This document shows, one piece after another, positions 1 through 6,093 of a stretch of DNA of 6,093 nt. Position 1 is the first letter of the stretch, and each line of letters begins with the position of its first letter. Both the position numbers and the translations under genes were made by a program. The notes beneath the pieces were generated by a model. That model was given only the letters and a program-made list of their open reading frames with translations, was not told where the DNA came from and searched no databases. The stretch is from Candidatus Omnitrophota bacterium (lineage in GTDB: Bacteria > Omnitrophota > Gorgyraeia > Zapsychrales > Zapsychraceae). The stretch spans positions 1 through 6,093 of the forward strand of contig JAGYNW010000124.1 in the NCBI GenBank assembly GCA_018399915.1, written 5' to 3'.

Positions 1-300
1 AATGCGATTGATTATTCCGGCTACCCGGATTGTCGTCCGGCCTTTATGGATGCCTATCAAAATATGTTAAAAGAGGGCCTTAAGACAGGGGTTGAGGGCA
101 AGCCTTTGCGGATCAGCGCGCCGTTCATTCACAAAACAAAGGCGCAGATCATCAGCCAAGGCTTAAAATTGAAGGTCCCTTACGAGTTAACCTGGTCCTG
201 TTATAAGGGAGGCGCCAAGCCCTGTGGTCAATGCGACAGCTGTGTTTTAAGAGCCCGAGGGTTTGATTCTCTTGAGTGCAAGGATCCGTTGCTGTCATGA
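1..300 (+). CDS. queC: 7-cyano-7-deazaguanine (preQ0) synthase QueC, C-terminal part (5' truncated by window edge)
   Basis: QueC converts 7-carboxy-7-deazaguanine to preQ0 using ATP and ammonia, in the cytoplasmic queuosine pathway. The frame is open from base 1 with no start in view, so only the last 99 residues are present; an internal ATG at 46 is not the start. The family signatures seen are DYSGYPDCRP near the left edge and the zinc-binding C-terminal block SCYKGGAKPCGQCDSC followed by LRARGF. Its four cysteines are encoded at 199, 223, 232 and 241, and all four expected zinc ligands are intact. The ATP-binding (SGGxDS-type) N-terminal half lies upstream of the window. The TGA stop at 298-300 overlaps the ATG of queE in an ATGA, which implies translational coupling with the next enzyme-coding gene. 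Identification is very secure from the C-terminal motifs. Confidence 0.96.
   Translation, partial: NAIDYSGYPDCRPAFMDAYQNMLKEGLKTGVEGKPLRISAPFIHKTKAQIISQGLKLKVPYELTWSCYKGGAKPCGQCDSCVLRARGFDSLECKDPLLS
280..284 (+). promoter_or_regulatory. Shine-Dalgarno site for queE, inside the queC coding end
   Basis: AAGGA lies 12 bases before the ATG at 297, within the last codons of queC. It supports ATG 297 as the start rather than the in-frame GTG at 276, which would sit upstream of this site and add seven residues (VQGSVAV when read literally) not expected in front of the family's usual N-terminus. The spacing is somewhat long, so coupling through the ATGA overlap probably helps initiation. Confidence 0.5.
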
Positions 301-986
301 AAGCCAAAATTATTGAAATTTTTAGTTCGATTCAAGGGGAGGGCAAATATGTCGGCCTTAAGCAGGTCTTTGTAAGGTTTTTTGGCTGCCCTTTGAATTG
401 TATTTGGTGCGATACCCCGTCGGAAAAATCAGGCCCAGAGAAAGATTTTCAAGAGATGTCGGTTCCTGACGTTGCTTCCGTGATAAGGGCCTTGGGTGAG
501 AATTGTCATTCAGTCAGTTTGACCGGTGGAGAGCCTTTGCTTTATCCTGAGTTCTTAAAAGAGTTGCTGCAATCGTTGAAGCCCTACCCCGCGCGTATAT
601 TTTTGGAGACCAACGGGGTCTTGTTCGATGCTTTTCAAGAGATCAGTGATCAGGTCGATATTGTTTCCATGGATTTTAAGCTTCCAAGTTCTACTTTAGA
701 TAAACCATTATGGGAAGCGCATGAAAGATTTTTAAGCCTTGCGGCGGCAAAAGAAGTTTCTGTCAAGGCAGTGATCTCCCATAAGACAGAGATTGCGGAC
801 ATCCAAAAGGCGGTAGAGATTATTGCCAGGATTGACGATGAGATCTGTTTTGTTTTGCAGCCAAATTTTTATGATCTTCAGAAAGGCATTCTGGACCGAT
901 GCCGGAGATTTCAAGAGTATTGTCTGAAGCATTTAAAAGATGTCAGGATTATTCCGCAAGTGCACCGTCTATTGAATATAAAATGA
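297..986 (+). CDS. queE: 7-carboxy-7-deazaguanine synthase QueE (radical SAM)
   Basis: QueE is a radical-SAM enzyme that contracts 6-carboxy-tetrahydropterin to 7-carboxy-7-deazaguanine, the substrate of QueC. From ATG 297 the protein has 229 residues, a normal length. Visible motifs, in order, are the substrate-contacting SSIQGEG (residues 10-16); the [4Fe-4S] cluster motif GCPLNCIWCDT with C31, C35 and C38 in CX3CX2C spacing; the SAM-binding GGEP (77-80); LETNG (103-107); VSMDFKLPS (123-131); and the C-terminal IIPQVHRLL typical of the family. All key residues are present. The start was chosen because ATG 297 overlaps the queC stop and gives the standard MxxKIxEIFxSIQGEG beginning; a GTG at 276 is an in-frame alternative. 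queF follows after 21 bases. The proximity of queC and queF makes the assignment to this pathway, rather than to another activating enzyme, secure. Confidence 0.96.
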   Translation: MKAKIIEIFSSIQGEGKYVGLKQVFVRFFGCPLNCIWCDTPSEKSGPEKDFQEMSVPDVASVIRALGENCHSVSLTGGEPLLYPEFLKELLQSLKPYPARIFLETNGVLFDAFQEISDQVDIVSMDFKLPSSTLDKPLWEAHERFLSLAAAKEVSVKAVISHKTEIADIQKAVEIIARIDDEICFVLQPNFYDLQKGILDRCRRFQEYCLKHLKDVRIIPQVHRLLNIK

Positions 987-1007
987 TTAATACGCAAGGA
1001 GAAATAT

Positions 1008-1430
1008 ATGAAGAAAACAAAAAGTTCTTATGAAGATCTGCAGAAGGATATCCGCACGTTGGTTATGCCGGAAATAGAAGTTTGGACGAATAAATATGCG
1101 GATAAAAAATATCTTATTGATTTAGATATTCCAGAATGCACCTGTATTTGTCCCAAGACAGGCCTTCCGGATTTCATTAAGATCAAGATTTCCTATATGC
1201 CGATAAGAACGTGCGTGGAATTAAAATCATTAAAAATGTATATTGTCGCTTACCGAGACGTGGGCATCTTTCATGAACACTTGATCAATAAGATCCTTGA
1301 GGATTTTGTTGATGCCTGTGATCCGCGATGGGTAAGGATTACTGGCGAGGTGTCTCCAAGGGGAGGCATACAGACAACAGTAACGGCTGAGTATAAGCGA
1401 GGGGCTAAGCGTCCTTCCAGGAAAAAATAG
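1008..1430 (+). CDS. queF: NADPH-dependent preQ0 reductase QueF (short, YkvM type)
   Basis: QueF reduces the nitrile of preQ0 to the aminomethyl group of preQ1 with NADPH, a cytoplasmic step before tRNA-guanine transglycosylase. The 140-residue product is a single T-fold domain, as in the short Bacillus-type enzymes and unlike the long E. coli form. It shows the active-site block CPKTGLPDF with the thioimide-forming Cys48 and the proton donor Asp55 in the expected seven-residue spacing, the QueF signature ELKSLKMY (71-78) that contacts NADPH, and FHEHL with His89-Glu90 for substrate binding. A strong AAGGAG at 996-1001 lies 6 bases before the ATG, fixing the start. The last eleven residues form a basic tail (KRGAKRPSRKK) beyond the fold, possibly an RNA-contacting or merely degenerate end. 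The gene follows queE by 21 bases and precedes rph by 18. Its presence indicates queuosine as the pathway product. Confidence 0.96.
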   Translation: MKKTKSSYEDLQKDIRTLVMPEIEVWTNKYADKKYLIDLDIPECTCICPKTGLPDFIKIKISYMPIRTCVELKSLKMYIVAYRDVGIFHEHLINKILEDFVDACDPRWVRITGEVSPRGGIQTTVTAEYKRGAKRPSRKK

Positions 1431-1448
1431 AGCAGCGAAAGGAATATT

Positions 1449-2174
1449 ATGTTAAGAAACGATGGGCGGTCATTAGACGCCTTAAGAGAGGTAAGGATAA
1501 CCAAGGATTATGTGAAGCATGCGGAAGGATCCTGTTTGATTGAATTTGGAGAAACCCGTGTTATCTGCACGGCGTCTATAGAAGATGCGGTTCCGTCTTT
1601 TTTGAGAAATAGCGGCTCCGGCTGGATCACAGCTGAGTATGGGATGCTTCCGCGGTCCTGTGTGACCCGGATCCGGAGGGATAAGGCGAGGACTTCGGGG
1701 CGGACCCTGGAGATCCAGCGTCTTATCGGTCGGTCTCTTCGTTCGGTTGTGGATATGGAGAAGTTGGGCGAGCGGACAGTTAAGATTGACTGTGATGTGA
1801 TCCAGGCAGACGGGGGAACACGAACCGCGTCTATTACCGGCGGGTTTGTTGCTTTGGTGTTGGCCTTAATGAAGGTGCAGGATGAAGCTTCTGGTGAAAC
1901 CCTTCCTATTCGTGATTATGTAGCTGCGGTCAGTGTTGGCATCCATGAGGGGAATCTTGTTTTAGATTTGAATTATGAAGAGGATTTTAACGCGGATATC
2001 GACATGAATATCGTTATGGTTGGTCAAGGCAATTTTGTTGAGATCCAGGGAACTGCCGAGGGGAAGACCTTTTCCAAAAAAGAGGCGGACCAACTTTTGG
2101 ACCTGGGATCGCACGGGATCAAAGAATTGATCATGATGCAGCAAGCCTCTTTGGGGGGTTTAAGTTTTAAATAG
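1449..2174 (+). CDS. rph: Ribonuclease PH
   Basis: RNase PH is a phosphorolytic 3'-to-5' exoribonuclease that trims the 3' end of tRNA precursors and takes part in structured-RNA turnover; it acts as a hexameric ring in the cytoplasm. The 241-residue product matches the usual length of about 240. It opens with RNDGRSLDALR, the family N-terminus, followed by GWITAEYGMLPRS (58-70), the ring and substrate-contacting segment GRTLEIQRLIGRSLR (84-98), and the phosphate-binding GGTRTA (122-127) with Thr124 and Arg125. The acidic metal-site region follows, with Asp179 and Asp185 around the motif NADIDMN. No catalytic residue appears lost, so the enzyme should be active, unlike the truncated copy in E. 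coli K-12. AAAGGA at 1438-1443 gives a good ribosome site five bases before ATG 1449. The stop TAG lies about ten bases before the rdgB start, an adjacency also common in other bacteria. Confidence 0.97.
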   Translation: MLRNDGRSLDALREVRITKDYVKHAEGSCLIEFGETRVICTASIEDAVPSFLRNSGSGWITAEYGMLPRSCVTRIRRDKARTSGRTLEIQRLIGRSLRSVVDMEKLGERTVKIDCDVIQADGGTRTASITGGFVALVLALMKVQDEASGETLPIRDYVAAVSVGIHEGNLVLDLNYEEDFNADIDMNIVMVGQGNFVEIQGTAEGKTFSKKEADQLLDLGSHGIKELIMMQQASLGGLSFK

Positions 2175-2176
2175 GA
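2173..2176 (+). promoter_or_regulatory. Shine-Dalgarno site for rdgB overlapping the rph stop codon
   Basis: AGGA is formed by the last two bases of the rph TAG stop plus the next two bases, 8 bases before ATG 2185. This ideal spacing decides between the two in-frame ATGs at 2176 and 2185. A G-run at 2153-2158 could serve ATG 2176 only at a long 17-base distance. The overlap of stop and ribosome site suggests that ribosomes ending rph re-initiate on rdgB. Confidence 0.55.
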
Positions 2177-2184
2177 TGCGCTTT

Positions 2185-2802
2185 ATGAGAGAATTGGTGG
2201 TTGCTACTAAGAACGCGGGAAAAATGAAAGAGATCAGGGAGATATTAAGCGGTTATGCTTTGAAGATCACCTCTTTGGCGGATTATCCAGATATCCCTGA
2301 TATCGTAGAGGATGGGAAAACTTTCGCGCAGAATGCATATAAGAAAGCCACTGTGGTTGCGCGGTACACACGAAAATTAACCATGGGAGAGGATTCAGGG
2401 CTTGAGGTTAAAGCGCTTAATGGTCAACCTGGGATTTTTTCGGCACGTTTTTCAGGCAAACAGGCTACGGATAAAAAGAACAACTTGAAATTATTGCGGG
2501 AGCTCAGAGGGGTGCCATGGGAACAGCGGGATGCCAGGTATCAATGTTTTATCGCCTTGGCCGATGGTTCACATAAGGTGTCTCCACAAACTTGTCAGAT
2601 CCTGAGTGGGAACTGCCGTGGCAAGATCGCTTTTCGCTCGCAAGGGAAAAATGGATTCGGATATGATCCATTGTTCTTTGTGCCGGAATACAATACTACG
2701 TTCGGGGTCTTGGATCCCGCGATAAAGGATAAAATTAGTCATCGCGCCAAGGCTCTTAAAAAAGTTAAAACATTTCTTCAAGAATATTCCCCATGCCTTT
2801 AA
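2185..2802 (+). CDS. rdgB: XTP/dITP pyrophosphatase, RdgB/HAM1 family
   Basis: RdgB hydrolyses (d)ITP and XTP to monophosphate and pyrophosphate, keeping deaminated purines out of DNA and RNA. From ATG 2185 the protein has 205 residues, a normal length. Motifs are ELVVATKNAGKMKEI at the N-terminus (Thr/Asn/Lys of the triphosphate loop), GEDSGLEVKALNGQPG with the catalytic Asp70, SARFSG (86-91), NGFGYDPLF (156-164) contacting the base, and the C-terminal KISHRAKAL (183-191) with the Ser-His-Arg base pocket. All key residues are present. ATG 2185 is preferred because AGGA lies 8 bases upstream and the resulting MRELVVATKN matches the family N-terminus; ATG 2176 would add MRF. The gene is the last of the plus-strand series. 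Its final 38 bases overlap, on the opposite strand, the end of the AsmA-family gene, and I see no terminator hairpin after it. Confidence 0.96.
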   Translation: MRELVVATKNAGKMKEIREILSGYALKITSLADYPDIPDIVEDGKTFAQNAYKKATVVARYTRKLTMGEDSGLEVKALNGQPGIFSARFSGKQATDKKNNLKLLRELRGVPWEQRDARYQCFIALADGSHKVSPQTCQILSGNCRGKIAFRSQGKNGFGYDPLFFVPEYNTTFGVLDPAIKDKISHRAKALKKVKTFLQEYSPCL

Positions 2803-5800
2803 ATAACTCCAGGGTGGTGCCTACCGCATTTTCTATGGGTTTTACCGGGTCAATAATCGGTTTATATCGCGGGTGTTTGAGTGTCCCGGAGATTCTTAGA
2901 TGGATTGGTGATCCCAGAATTTCGGTTGCGGTTTTGTCTTTTTTCAAAAATCTTGAGTAATCAGGAAAGACAAGGGCATTAATGCTTTGATCAAAAGAGA
3001 TGCCGCCCTGCACTTTTAAATCGTAAAGAGAACCCAGGAGCATCAGGTTTTCCGTGCTGATCGCTTGATCCTGGAGGCGAAAATCGCCCGAGGCGCCGAT
3101 TATATAATTCTTTGTGCTTGTCGCAGCGTCTGCAGGCAGGGAAGAGGATTGCGACAGAATTTTTCCTAAAAATCCGGGGACATTATTGATGGTCTTTATG
3201 AGGCCTTCGACAAAAGCGATTTCTCCTAAAAACCCCTCTTGAATTTGAAGGGTTCCCTGGCCACGTATACGGGTAAGATCTGTCAAGGCTCCTTTGATAT
3301 CCGCTTGCATATTTAGTTTTCCGCTAAGTTGGGATAATTTGAGTTTTTGGTCTTTGCGGAAAGCTTTCAGGTCCAATCCTCTGGCTTGCGTTAAAGCTGT
3401 GAATGGCATATCTTCTCTGAACAGGTGCATGGCAGAGGAGGCTGTGATATCTCCGTCAAAAAGGTTGGCTTGCCAATTGAGGGTGCTTCTTTTTCCGGTT
3501 TGTTCATATCTTATTTGATTGTTCTTTAACTTATATCCTTTTAGTCTGATGAGCGCAGAACGGGCTTTCAGGATGATCATATAATCCTGATACTCTTTCG
3601 CGATGCCCTTGATGTCGAGATCCCCGTCGATAAATCCTTCCATGGATAGGGTAGCCAGCCACTGCTGATGCTGTTGGTCAGGCCAGTACGGCAGCAGTTC
3701 TTTCAGTGACAGAGAAAACCTGTTTTGAAGATGGAATTCCGGGCTGCCTTCTTGAGAGAGCAAAACGCGCCCGGAAGAATTAATAGACGAAGTGGATGTC
3801 TTCGCACTCAATTGGTTGATGGTCACGGAGCCGGGATAAAGATTAAGGTCCCCGGAAGCCTGCAACTTTTCGCCTTTAACCTTTGCGGTAATCCGCGGAT
3901 TGCTGAGGTTTTCTATGGCGCCTTCCAGGGTGTATTTTTTATCCAGGTAGATCAGGTCGACAGCCTTCCATTCAATACGCTGGTCCGTGTATGTTATTTG
4001 CCCCGTAATATCATTGATGTCTTTAAGCCAATTCCATTGTCCGCTTTCAAGGTTGATTTTCTTAAGAGAAGTTAACATATGAATTTTTTGGGGCGAAAAT
4101 TCTTTCAGTAGACCAGTATAGTGGGCCTGGGCGGAGATGGCGCCTTTTAATGTTATTGGATATTTTTTCTGAATTTCGGGAAAATACGCAGCGATTTCCT
4201 GGATGGCAATATTTTCTGAAGATAGCTTCGCGTTAATCCGAGGATTGGATAAATCTTTAACGTCGGCCATAAGCTTGTAATCAGCGGTTCCAGTGCTTAA
4301 AGCAAAGTCCTGGGTCCGTACACTATTTTGATCGAAAAGTATGGTTCCGTCTGCTTTTGAAACTTCCTTGACGAAGGGAATGCCTTGCGCAGTAACATCT
4401 TTGAGGGATGTTTTGCCAGTGATTTCTTTGAGCTTGTTTTGGTTGAGATCATAGTCGACAGATAGGTCGACAGAAGAGTATCCATTAAAAATATAGTCAT
4501 CATAACGGATGTCGGCCCCTTTTATGGTTCCTTGGCATAAAGCCGATAGATTGTTTTCTTTGAGGTTAAGAGTAAGCTTCTTTAGATCAATGCCTCCGTT
4601 AAATTGTTTTTCAGGAGAAATAATGAGAGTGGCCTTAGGGCTGCTAAGGTCGGTTTGGAGCTTTAATGAAGGTTCGTTTAGTTCTAAACGGGTTGAGGTC
4701 GTGGTAAAACTTCCGGAAAAGGAGCGCTTGTCCGGGACGGTGATTTTTGCAAATTCACTATGAACCGCACCTTTGACGGTTATTTCATCTGAAGAAGACA
4801 GCGCGAGGTTATTTATGTCCAGGTTTCCTGAGTAAGTATATTTATCATTAAACCGCATTTGACTTTCCTTAAGAGAAAGGTTCCCCTCAAGAGAAATGGC
4901 GCCCTCTGTGTGTTGTAATCTGAACCGGGAGCTTTGGGCGAGGCCCGCAAGGTCAAGGTTATTAATGTGAATGTTTACACGCGAAGGCTTGATGTCACCT
5001 TCAAGAAGCAAGGTGTCATCGGACAAGGACATGGATGCGATTTTCGTCGAAAGGTTTCCTGCCGCTTTCAGACCTTCGGCCGCCAGCAGGCTTGCGTTTT
5101 GCATTGAAACATCAAATGCGCCGATCCACTTATTTTCTTTTTGAATAAGGTCTGCCTGAGAGATGGAAAGGGTGTCTGCCAAAAAAGTATTATTTTCCGG
5201 AGTCTCTATATGGAAATTATCAGCTTTGAGTTCTCCGGAAAGGTGGAGTTTTTTGGCATTAAAATCTATGTGTAAATTTTTTGATGAAAGCAGGGCGTTA
5301 TGAAAAGTAGTCATGGAAGGAAGGCGGAAAAGCTCCAGGTAATGCGAGATTGGAATGTTTTCGAAATTCAGATCAAGGAATATATCTTTTTGAGCAAGAA
5401 GATAGCTCCCTTGGGCTTTAATCCGGGCGTCATGTTTTCGCGCGAGCGCTGAAAGAAGAAAGTCGGCTTTTCCTTGTAGTGCCAGGTTTATTCGAATATT
5501 AATGTTTTCGATCCGTTCAATCTTGGTTTTCCCATAAGAATCATCGATGGAGATGATGTTGGCGTTGGTGATATTTAAGGATTTACAGACAATAGAATAT
5601 TGACTTTGATCTTTTTGCCCTTCGTGCAAAGACTGATTCCGGATGTATTTTATGATGTCGGAAATGTTCCAATTCTGGGGGCTTTCTCTTTTTAAAAAAA
5701 TGTGAACGCCGCTTATCTGTAACTTCGGAATAACTGCGATTTTATCTTTCAAAAGAGGAAAAAGGAAAACATTGAAGGAAAGATGGTTGATGCTTATGAG

Positions 5801-6031
5801 CGGTTTTTGGGGTGGTTTTTTTTGCGCGATTTTGACATTGTTAAGGGTAATGCCTTTTCCTAAAGTGTAGCCGATCCCTTCAATGGAGCAAGTCCGCTGC
5901 ATGAATTGTTCAACAGTTTTTATGATGAGACCTTTGACTTTTACGGGAAGCAGGACATTGTTTAAATAGAGATGGACAATGCTGAAGAGCATGACCAAAA
6001 AGAGAAAAATAAAAAGAATGCGTTTTTTCAT
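2765..6031 (-). CDS. AsmA-family periplasmic protein with N-terminal membrane anchor (large, TamB/YhdP-like)
   Basis: The 1088-residue product begins with MKKR and one hydrophobic helix (about residues 5-27), a signal anchor placing the rest in the periplasm. Next comes an AsmA-type N-terminal region, including SFNVFLFPLLKDKI (about 85-98), LQISGVHIFLKR and a conserved-looking NWN (120-122). The middle is long and beta-rich, made of alternating polar/hydrophobic strands with no enzyme motif. The last 230 residues or so resemble the AsmA-like C-terminal domain: GQGTLQIQEGFLGEI (from about 924), SGDFRLQDQAIS (from 981) and SPIHLRISGTLKHPRYKP near the end. Family members include AsmA, TamB and YhdP, inner-membrane-anchored proteins tied to outer-membrane assembly and phospholipid transport; that role here is inferred. 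Its length lies between E. coli AsmA (about 617) and YhdP/TamB (about 1260). A TAG 21 bases upstream in frame supports ATG 6031, although no Shine-Dalgarno precedes it. The exact subfamily is unknown. Confidence 0.88.
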   Translation of the reverse strand: MKKRILFIFLFLVMLFSIVHLYLNNVLLPVKVKGLIIKTVEQFMQRTCSIEGIGYTLGKGITLNNVKIAQKKPPQKPLISINHLSFNVFLFPLLKDKIAVIPKLQISGVHIFLKRESPQNWNISDIIKYIRNQSLHEGQKDQSQYSIVCKSLNITNANIISIDDSYGKTKIERIENINIRINLALQGKADFLLSALARKHDARIKAQGSYLLAQKDIFLDLNFENIPISHYLELFRLPSMTTFHNALLSSKNLHIDFNAKKLHLSGELKADNFHIETPENNTFLADTLSISQADLIQKENKWIGAFDVSMQNASLLAAEGLKAAGNLSTKIASMSLSDDTLLLEGDIKPSRVNIHINNLDLAGLAQSSRFRLQHTEGAISLEGNLSLKESQMRFNDKYTYSGNLDINNLALSSSDEITVKGAVHSEFAKITVPDKRSFSGSFTTTSTRLELNEPSLKLQTDLSSPKATLIISPEKQFNGGIDLKKLTLNLKENNLSALCQGTIKGADIRYDDYIFNGYSSVDLSVDYDLNQNKLKEITGKTSLKDVTAQGIPFVKEVSKADGTILFDQNSVRTQDFALSTGTADYKLMADVKDLSNPRINAKLSSENIAIQEIAAYFPEIQKKYPITLKGAISAQAHYTGLLKEFSPQKIHMLTSLKKINLESGQWNWLKDINDITGQITYTDQRIEWKAVDLIYLDKKYTLEGAIENLSNPRITAKVKGEKLQASGDLNLYPGSVTINQLSAKTSTSSINSSGRVLLSQEGSPEFHLQNRFSLSLKELLPYWPDQQHQQWLATLSMEGFIDGDLDIKGIAKEYQDYMIILKARSALIRLKGYKLKNNQIRYEQTGKRSTLNWQANLFDGDITASSAMHLFREDMPFTALTQARGLDLKAFRKDQKLKLSQLSGKLNMQADIKGALTDLTRIRGQGTLQIQEGFLGEIAFVEGLIKTINNVPGFLGKILSQSSSLPADAATSTKNYIIGASGDFRLQDQAISTENLMLLGSLYDLKVQGGISFDQSINALVFPDYSRFLKKDKTATEILGSPIHLRISGTLKHPRYKPIIDPVKPIENAVGTTLELFKGMGNILEEMF

Positions 6032-6093
6032 CAGTTTGTAATTTATTTTCTAAAATATTTATTTCCTCTTCATTAAGATCATACAACCGATAA
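5910..6093 (-). CDS. Possible C-terminal end of an upstream gene, Eco57I-like DNA methylase/restriction type (partial, uncertain)
   Basis: Reading the minus strand from 6092, one frame is open to a TGA at 5912-5910, about 60 codons, and continues off the window's right edge. Its first residues are YRLYDLNEEEINILENKL. This resembles a short motif (LYxLxEEEIxIxE) that I recall at the very C-terminus of Eco57I-like and other N6-adenine methylase/restriction proteins. The first 20 codons precede the AsmA ATG; the remaining 40 or so overlap the AsmA gene in another frame and look like random sequence (rich in Ser, His, Cys and Phe). Either the upstream gene really overlaps by 122 bases, or its original stop was lost, or the match is chance. 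A TGATGA in the neighbouring frame at 6033-6028 is where a normal stop overlapping the AsmA start would lie. No start is visible, and the identity is a motif-level guess. Confidence 0.33.
   Translation of the reverse strand, partial: YRLYDLNEEEINILENKLQTDEKTHSFYFSLFGHALQHCPSLFKQCPASRKSQRSHHKNC

Noticed and set aside
276..296. GTG at 276 as the start of queE
   Set aside because: The plausible ribosome site lies downstream of this GTG, and the family N-terminus matches the ATG at 297, which overlaps the queC stop.
2803..2840. Possible terminator hairpin after rdgB (GGTGGTGCCTACC followed by CGCATTTT)
   Set aside because: Only about three pairs form, the T-run is short, and the bases are AsmA coding sequence.
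3725..4075. A 116-codon open frame on the plus strand, and a shorter one at 3294-3518, inside the minus-strand AsmA gene
   Set aside because: Both are antisense to a clearly coding frame, have no ribosome site, and give proteins with no recognisable motif; they look like shadow frames.
5689..5700. T TTT TTA heptamer in the AsmA frame (minus strand), matching the pattern of a -1 ribosomal slippery site
   Set aside because: I see no downstream stem-loop, the -1 frame closes after a few dozen codons, and the bases simply encode a Phe-Leu-Lys stretch in an AT-rich region; chance is likelier.
6078..6083. TATGAT-like -10 box on the minus strand upstream of the AsmA gene
   Set aside because: Its -35 partner would fall outside the window, and the box sits inside the open frame of the possible upstream gene; it cannot be supported from the sequence alone.

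Overview
The window is a compact stretch of bacterial chromosome made up of housekeeping genes. Five co-directional plus-strand genes (1-2802) face one long minus-strand gene (2765-6031). There is almost no intergenic DNA. The widest gap between plus-strand genes is about 20 bases, and the only non-coding candidate is the AT-rich 62-base strip at the right edge. I see no RNA genes, CRISPR array, insertion sequence or attachment site, and I do not see a clear new biological system. The closest thing to a surprise is at the right-hand edge.

The plus-strand block starts inside queC (3' part only), then queE, queF, rph and rdgB, closely spaced as in a single transcript. QueE and QueC make 7-carboxy-7-deazaguanine and then preQ0, and QueF reduces preQ0 to preQ1, the base inserted into tRNA on the way to queuosine. 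A queF gene of the short YkvM type points to bacterial tRNA queuosine rather than archaeosine as the end product. The transcript continues into RNase PH (trimming of tRNA 3' ends) and the dITP/XTP pyrophosphatase RdgB (removal of non-canonical purine nucleotides). The block therefore combines tRNA base modification, tRNA 3' processing and purine-pool cleaning.

The minus-strand gene encodes a 1088-residue AsmA-family protein with one N-terminal membrane anchor and a long, beta-rich periplasmic body. This implies a diderm (Gram-negative type) cell envelope. Its 3' end overlaps the 3' end of rdgB tail to tail by 38 bases. At the right edge, a second minus-strand frame enters the window and begins with a peptide resembling the C-terminal end of Eco57I-like DNA methylase/restriction proteins. 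It runs on into the start of the AsmA gene.

The base composition is moderate (neither strongly AT- nor GC-rich), ATG starts and purine-rich Shine-Dalgarno sites are used, and the AsmA protein is large. This fits a diderm bacterium, possibly an uncultured lineage such as Omnitrophota or another PVC or deltaproteobacterial-type group, but the window alone does not settle the taxonomy.
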